Assembly: GCA_016859345.1 (NCBI GenBank)
Contig: CM029129.1
Location: 313,501-377,500 of the forward strand
Source of the DNA: Istiophorus platypterus
Taxonomy: Eukaryota > Chordata > Actinopteri > Istiophoriformes > Istiophoridae
DNA: 64,000 nucleotides
Direction of reading: 5' to 3'
The notes under the pieces were generated by a model, which saw nothing but the letters and a program-made list of their open reading frames with translations, did not search any database and was not told where the DNA came from. Positions 62,901 through 64,000 of this stretch are shown piece after piece (the first letter of the stretch is position 1; each line of letters opens with the position of its first letter). The translations under genes were made by a program, and so were the position numbers.

Positions 62901-63263
62901 TGCTGTTGTTGAAATTGATGGTGCTGCTGCTGATGGTGCATCCTTGGCGTGGAGCCATAGGGGTCATGTGGGAAACCATGACCTCTCTGTAAGGGTGGGT
63001 GAATGGGTCCCAGGGTGAGGGGCTCACCTGCATGGTGGGAGCCAGGACTCTGCGGACTACGGGGACCCATGCTTGGGAAGGGTTCTCCCTGGCTCTGGGG
63101 GTGCTGATGGGGAAAGGACGCGTGGGAGGAGTGGGAGGCACTCAGCATGCTGCTGAGGGTGGACGACTGAGCACGGGACAAGGATCCCACAGAGGTGACA
63201 GAGGAGGTTGGGCTGTGCTGGTGAAGGGGCCTCTGGGAGTGAACCGAACCCTCCTTACTGGAC
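36906..63263 (-). CDS. amot: Angiomotin (amot), partial: ten 3' coding exons, 687 complete codons
   Basis: Spliced on the - strand from 63263-62687, 62194-62050, 57064-56972, 56623-56478, 51670-51521, 48181-47985, 44831-44703, 43934-43696, 43560-43306 and 37039-36906. All introns are GT-AG with matching phases. Angiomotins are membrane-associated scaffolds at tight junctions and actin that bind YAP and Hippo-pathway kinases; the p130 form is the long one. Visible here (numbered from the first complete codon): a Pro/Ser/His/Gln-rich linker (1-157), a long coiled coil (about 158-440) with the family-diagnostic R-L-H-D-F-N-R-D-L-R and [15 protein letters not shown], a Ser-rich tail with M-R-P-S-K-S-L-M-S-I-S-N and H-S-K-T-G-S-R-D, and the C-terminus D-I-V-E-I-L-I, a PDZ-binding motif. 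The exon I/J text (V-F-H-S-S-T-L-E-R) fits AMOT better than AMOTL1 or AMOTL2. The N-terminal PPxY-bearing exons are outside the window. Confidence 0.93.
37830..38690 (+). pseudogene. L1-like LINE ORF2 remnant, endonuclease end and RT N-terminal part
   Basis: The + strand encodes E-F-T-F-Y-S-S-R-H-N-I-Y-S-R-T-D-Y at about 37885-37940, an apurinic-type endonuclease C-terminal segment. Then comes N-L-A-I-F-W-D-A-A-K-A-F-I-R-G-K-I at about 38150-38200, a hallmark of L1/Tx1-type ORF2. Stops and frameshifts are frequent. It is continued at 39110-40919 after a SINE insertion. Antisense to amot, in the intron between exons I and J. Confidence 0.75.
38795..39090 (-). repeat. tRNA-derived SINE inserted in the L1-like remnant
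   Basis: The - strand head near 39090 reads TGGGGTGACTATAGCTCAGG, tRNA-like, followed by a degraded B-box region (AAGGTTGGTGGTTATATCC). The body contains CAAATTGCCCCTGATG and ends near 38795. It belongs to the same family as 26731-26958 and 61213-61447 and interrupts the LINE ORF2. Confidence 0.65.
39110..40919 (+). pseudogene. L1-like LINE ORF2 remnant, RT core to 3' end
   Basis: Contains R-C-G-Q-G-C-P-F-G-P-L-L-F-N-L-F-I-E at about 39328-39385, the catalytic block Q-Y-M-D-D-V at about 39458-39475 (Met in place of the usual Ala), and from 39742 the post-RT region: S-S-Q-I-R-T-I-K-M-N, then D-Y-Y-V-P-A-Q-L-K-P-L-V-C-W-C-H-P. The A-rich tail ends near 40919. Several frame breaks make it non-functional. 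Confidence 0.8.
40920..43190. other. amot intron, no recognised element
   Basis: AT-rich intronic sequence with a C-run at 41227-41236, an A-rich stretch at 41317-41340 and a (CACT)n-like piece at 41699-41717. I found no exon or transposon. Confidence 0.45.
43306..43560 (-). CDS. amot: amot exon I
   Basis: 3' splice site TTCTCCAG, 5' splice site ATAGCAG|GTCAGA. Encodes a Ser/Thr/Pro-rich region: V-L-L-G-P-E-F-R-T-E-S, S-P-V-F-P-S-T-P-M-T-A, H-S-K-T-G-S-R-D-S-C-T-Q-T-E. It is much shorter than the Ala/Pro-rich expansion of mammalian AMOT here. The intron before it is only 135 bp. Phase 1 at both ends. Confidence 0.93.
43620..43650. repeat. Perfect 12-bp hairpin in a 135-bp amot intron
   Basis: CTGTCTATCGCT (43620-43631) is the exact reverse complement of AGCGATAGACAG (43639-43650), with a 7-nt loop. 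It lies mid-intron between amot exons H and I. Confidence 0.9.
43696..43934 (-). CDS. amot: amot exon H
   Basis: 3' splice site CCTTATCCAG, 5' splice site AGTCTAG|GTATGA. Encodes I-K-N-L-H-A-Q-I-I-E-K-D-A-M-I-K-V-L, then R-S-R-K-E-P and M-R-P-S-K-S-L-M-S-I-S-N-T-G-S-G, ending near W-K-G-S-L. The M-R-P-(S/A)-K-S-L-M-S-I-S-N run points to AMOT rather than AMOTL1. Confidence 0.96.
44703..44831 (-). CDS. amot: amot exon G
   Basis: 3' splice site TGTGCAG, 5' splice site GAAAGCAG|GTAAAG. Encodes D-T-S-V-A-V-I-S-H-S-P-S-S-S-Y-D, then A-R-I-Q-K-E-E-E-E-I-L-M-A-N-R-R-C-L-D-M-E. Phase 2 at both ends. Confidence 0.95.
45540..47100 (+). pseudogene. L2-clade LINE: endonuclease and start of reverse transcriptase
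   Basis: The + strand encodes an APE-type endonuclease: K-T-G-L-L-N-I-R-S-L at about 45787, D-V-F-F-L-I-E-S-W-L at about 45868-45897, D-T-G-R-G-G-G-V at about 45964, S-N-F-N-I-H-V at about 46214 (consensus G-D-F-N), and L-S-D-H-C-L-I at about 46400. After a stop at 46618 the RT begins: V-I-K-P-L-L-K-K-P-T-L and N-Y-R-P near 46915, then E-D-F-Q-S-S-F-R near 47010. The RT core is deleted; the sequence jumps to the 3' end near 47090. Antisense to amot. Confidence 0.85.
45552..45620 (+). repeat. 12-bp minisatellite AAGAGGGACCAA, about 5.75 units
   Basis: Perfect 12-bp tandem copies. In the open frame of the L2 element they encode repeated K-R-D-Q. They lie just before the L2 endonuclease region. 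Confidence 0.95.
47100..47545 (+). mobile_element. L2-clade LINE 3' end with (ATTGA)n-type tail
   Basis: Carries TCAACCCAGCTGGTCGAGGC, TTTCGTTGCCAC, GTCTGGTCTAGACCTGCTCT and GAAAAGTGCCCTGAGATAAC, finishing with ATAAATAAAACTGATTGAAC and GAATTGAA repeats. This is the well-known 3' end of fish L2 elements. The same end is at 48840-49190. Confidence 0.85.
47546..47645 (+). mobile_element. Second L2 fragment after the tail (ORF2 C-terminal piece)
   Basis: Encodes K-E-L-I-V-C-Y-H-S-S-R, then S-Q-N-A-G-L-L-A-V-P-R-V-S-K-N. In an intact element this piece lies before the 3' UTR; here it lies after the tail of another copy, so the locus is composite. Confidence 0.7.
47985..48181 (-). CDS. amot: amot exon F
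   Basis: 3' splice site CCCTCCCAG, 5' splice site CTCAGAG|GTACAT. Encodes R-Q-G-G-S-Q-S-S-G-A-V-P-S-E-Y-N-A, then [20 protein letters not shown] and F-A-L-D-A-A-A-S-V-A-T-Q. This is the most conserved part of the family. Leaves in phase 2. Confidence 0.97.
48850..49192 (+). mobile_element. L2-clade LINE 3' end, 5'-truncated
   Basis: Begins with GTATATATAGCTATTAGTCC and, after a C-run, CAGCCCAGCCGGTCGAGGCA, and ends with ATAAATAAAATTGAATTGAA repeats. Very similar to 47200-47545. Antisense to amot, in the intron between exons E and F. Confidence 0.85.
49844..49895. repeat. (TG)n microsatellite
   Basis: About 20 or more TG units in the amot intron between exons E and F; it reads (CA)n in the transcript. 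Confidence 0.95.
50191..51095 (-). mobile_element. Tc1-like transposon (family B) with intact TIRs, decayed transposase
   Basis: Bounded by TA and by 28-bp imperfect inverted repeats: TACACTCACCCAGCACTTTC with TTAGGAAC at 50191-50218, against the reverse complement of GTTCCTGATGAAATGCTTGG with TGAGTGTA at 51068-51095. The - strand encodes pieces of the transposase: a helix-turn-helix block with F-S-D-F and V-G-A-R near 50930-50880, R-G-Q-R-R-M-V-R-L near 50735-50710, W-T-V-Q-D-W-K near 50605, and the last C-terminal piece near 50230-50300. The W-S-D-E block and the middle, including the second catalytic Asp, are lost or broken. It is in the amot intron between exons E and F, in the amot sense direction. 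Confidence 0.8.
51521..51670 (-). CDS. amot: amot exon E
   Basis: 3' splice site TGTTCTTAG, 5' splice site CAGCAG|GTAACA. Fifty codons: L-K-K-K-Q-V-Y-V-E-K-V-E-R-M-Q-Q-A-L, then C-E-K-R-E-Q-L-E-H-R-L-R-T-R-L-E-R. Phase 0 at both ends. Confidence 0.96.
52140..56150. other. amot intron between exons D and E, no recognised element
   Basis: AT-rich sequence with no family I can name. A GC-richer segment at 54100-54430 contains a direct and inverted AGGACTCCT/AGGAG arrangement (54300-54345). I see no conserved exon; exons D and E join in phase and continue the family protein without a gap. Confidence 0.45.
56478..56623 (-). CDS. amot: amot exon D
   Basis: 3' splice site TATGTTCAG, 5' splice site GAGGAG|GTAAGG. 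Encodes coiled coil: R-E-K-E-K-L-E-M-E-L, then T-T-E-D-Q-R-R-H-I-E-I-R-D-Q-A-L and A-Q-A-K-V-V-K-L-E-E-E. Leaves in phase 0. Confidence 0.96.
56887..56962. repeat. (TG)n microsatellite next to the amot exon C 5' splice site
   Basis: A TG run followed by GAGTGTGTGAGTGTG and TTTGTTTG variants. In the amot transcript this reads (CA)n starting about 10 nt downstream of the exon C donor. Confidence 0.95.
56972..57064 (-). CDS. amot: amot exon C
   Basis: 3' splice site CTTTTTAAAG, 5' splice site ACACAGA|GTGAGT. Encodes E-R-M-E-T-A-N-K-Q-L-A-A-K then D-G-S-E-D-N-R-K-T-I-S-Q-L-L-T-Q. A CA-rich tract begins about 10 nt inside the following intron. Enters and leaves in phase 1. Confidence 0.95.
57350..58750 (-). 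mobile_element. Tc1-like transposon remnant (family C)
   Basis: The left end, from about 57350, contains TTACTGTGAATAGTTAAGCA. The right part has CAAAACAAAAATAATACACT, and it finishes near GCGTTTGCATACAGT. In between, blocks of a Tc1 transposase are readable on the - strand: the helix-turn-helix region (58300-58400, K-K-W-Q-L-type text opposite AACTGCCATTTCTTAATTAC), K-A-N-Q-N near 58210, and C-I-W-K-Q-V-L near 58040. Stops and frameshifts abound. It lies in the amot intron between exons B and C, in the amot sense direction. Confidence 0.75.
57678..57718. repeat. Short tandem duplication of about 20 bp
   Basis: GCATGCACTGCTCTTTTT is followed directly by GCATGCACTACTCTTTTT inside the family C transposon. 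Confidence 0.8.
59160..59845 (+). pseudogene. Non-LTR retrotransposon C-terminal remnant
   Basis: One frame (59071-59493) encodes R-A-V-S-Q-G-Q-Q-G-A-W preceded by a charged segment. A second, from about 59600, encodes G-C-P-L-C followed by L-H-Q-M-L-S-G-C-K-V-A-L-T-Q-G, a CCHC-type knuckle with an S-G-C-K-V tail, which I recognise from the C-termini of certain fish LINE ORFs. Clade not determined. Two frames with a break near 59493-59590 make it a pseudogene. Antisense to amot. Confidence 0.55.
59818..59858. repeat. Perfect 14-bp inverted repeat, 13-nt spacer
   Basis: CCTAGCTTTCAAGC (59818-59831) pairs with GCTTGAAAGCTAGG (59845-59858); the loop itself contains CAAGCTTGAAGTAAGCTTG-type internal symmetry. 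It sits at the end of the non-LTR remnant. Confidence 0.85.
60085..61205 (+). pseudogene. Tc1-like transposon remnant (family A), 3' three-quarters
   Basis: The + strand carries K-R-S-G-R-S near 60098, then K-N-T-F-K-E-V-G near 60190 and R-F-F-G-Q-M-type text near 60370 where the catalytic D-E-T lies. At 60640-60773 is R-I-D-N-Y-P-K-H-A-V-E-E then W-P-S-Q-S-P-D-M-S-P-T-E-H, containing the second catalytic Asp region and the final Glu (the usual D-N-x-P-K-H and N-P-I-E-H). The 3' terminal repeat is at about 60990-61205. Multiple stops and frameshifts. In the amot intron between exons B and C, antisense. Confidence 0.8.
61213..61447 (-). repeat. tRNA-derived SINE
   Basis: The - strand head at 61447 reads GGGGTGGCTGTGGCTCAGGA followed by GGTAGATGGAG, and then AAGATCGGTGGTTTGATCTC, giving recognisable A-box and B-box regions. 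The body contains a (CA)n run at 61273-61297. It directly abuts the Tc1-like remnant. Confidence 0.7.
62050..62194 (-). CDS. amot: amot exon B
   Basis: 3' splice site GCGGGCAG, 5' splice site TCCGAG|GTGAGA. Encodes L-E-T-E-I-Q-L-V-S-E-A-Y-E-N-L-A-K-S-S-S then R-E-A-L-E-K-T-M-R-N-K-L-E and R-L-H-D-F-N-R-D-L-R, almost the angiomotin family consensus. Leaves in phase 1. Confidence 0.97.
62687..63263 (-). CDS. amot: amot exon A (Gln/His-rich linker and start of the coiled coil)
   Basis: 3' splice site TTCTCAG (an alternative AG lies 6 nt further in), 5' splice site CATAAG|GTATCT. Encodes 192 codons. A low-complexity His/Gln run lies at residues 108-124, including seven consecutive Gln. The coiled coil starts at A-R-A-H-Q-M-V-D-V-L and continues E-E-N-R-L-L-R-Q-E-M-E, equivalent to A-R-A-Q-Q-M-V-E-I-L in AMOT. 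It leaves in phase 0 after L-H-K. Confidence 0.9.
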
Positions 63264-64000
63264 CTGAGAAGATATCATCTGTGTGGTTACCTCAGCTTGT
63301 GCCATGGATTGATCTTCAGTATCTTGTTTTTAACTAACAGTGTTACAGGCTTGAATTCTTGTTTTTTTTACTTATTTCACTAAAATTTTACCCAGATGGA
63401 GCAGACTGAAATTAATTATGGATTCTTTTTCTGGGAGAGACAACTTGAAGCAACTGTGCATGTGTTTTTGCATCTTTGGTTATCAGCTCTCCCATATTAT
63501 TAATTACACTTATTTATTCAGCACCTTTCAGGTGAGAAAGAAAATAATAAATATAATAAAGCTGAGAATGAAGATAAAGATAAAAAAAATTAAATACTAA
63601 AAGAAGAAGTAGGGAGGGTTGAGAATATTTTTAAATCAATTTCAATCTGAGCATGTGTTCATAATAAAATGTGGAGTAGGAATAATAAACAAAAATAAGT
63701 CTAAAGGGATCACTGCAGCAGGAAACCCAGCAGCTTGAACTGGAGTCAGGCAGGCTTGGTTAAATAGCTGCTAGAAATTCTGACACACTGCTGATTCATA
63801 CAAATGGTGTATCAATTAAAGTTTAATTTCCTTCATTATATCTCTGAATTCATGCATAGTTCCACTCATTTCACTGGACACATACACACTCAGACTGTAC
63901 AAGCCTGTGATATCAGAAAGTCAGAATAACATCGTACCCTGTTTGCAAGTGCTGAAGTAGACAGAAAACAAGATGAACAGTGTAGTTTTGAGTTTCAGGG
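63264..64000. other. amot intron upstream of exon A
   Basis: No exon or repeat recognised. A-rich segment at 63530-63610. The next upstream amot exon must be beyond the window. Confidence 0.5.

Noticed and set aside
62663..63337. Open frames of 109 and 112 residues on the + strand
   Set aside because: Antisense shadows of amot exon A, with leucine runs created by the Gln codons on the other strand.
1..64000. CRISPR arrays, rRNA, operons or phage-like gene clusters
   Set aside because: Looked for and not seen; the gene structure and repeats are vertebrate throughout.

Overview
The window looks like ordinary nuclear DNA of a ray-finned (teleost) fish. It is AT-rich, its genes are split by GT-AG introns, and it is crowded with degenerate fish-type repeats: several Tc1-like transposon families, L2-clade and L1-like LINEs, tRNA-derived SINEs and a Gypsy gag remnant. 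There is no bacterial gene organisation, CRISPR array or operon. The base identifications rest on reading the sequence and on remembered family features; no database search was possible.

Two host genes can be reconstructed exon by exon, with splice sites and phases that agree. (1) A mitochondrial fission factor (mff)-like gene lies on the + strand, with seven coding exons from 19906 to 29765 (286 aa). It keeps the two VPE-type motifs near the N-terminus, a short basic/heptad segment and the C-terminal tail anchor ending W-L-W-I-R-R. Its middle exons diverge from standard Mff. (2) The 3' two-thirds of angiomotin (amot) lies on the - strand, with ten coding exons from 63263 down to 36906 (687 complete codons plus stop). 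It covers the Gln/His-rich linker, the long angiomotin coiled coil, the Ser/Thr-rich C-terminal part and a terminal PDZ-binding E-I-L-I. The 5' exons of amot, with the PPxY motifs expected for the family, lie beyond 64000.

The genes converge tail to tail. Well-formed poly(A) signals at 31619 (+) and 32100 (-) suggest the transcripts end about 430 bp apart. This implies a roughly 1.9 kb 3' UTR for mff, which includes a Tc1-like insertion starting 13 bp after the stop, and a roughly 4.8 kb, repeat-poor 3' UTR for amot.

Layout: 1-3000, nested Tc1-like and LINE debris; 3000-18000, intergenic DNA with L2, hAT-like, SINE-like and Gypsy fragments and one 128-bp tandem duplication; 18100-18850, a CpG-richer stretch that may hold the mff promoter or first exon; 19900-31650, mff; 32080-63263, amot, whose introns hold L1-like, L2, Tc1-like, SINE and other non-LTR remnants; 63264-64000, amot intron.

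I found no convincing undescribed biological system. The best leads are the divergent central exons of the mff paralogue, the transposon in its 3' UTR, a (CA)n tract immediately downstream of an amot 5' splice site, a perfect hairpin in a very short amot intron, and a composite L2 locus bounded by a 17-bp inverted repeat.
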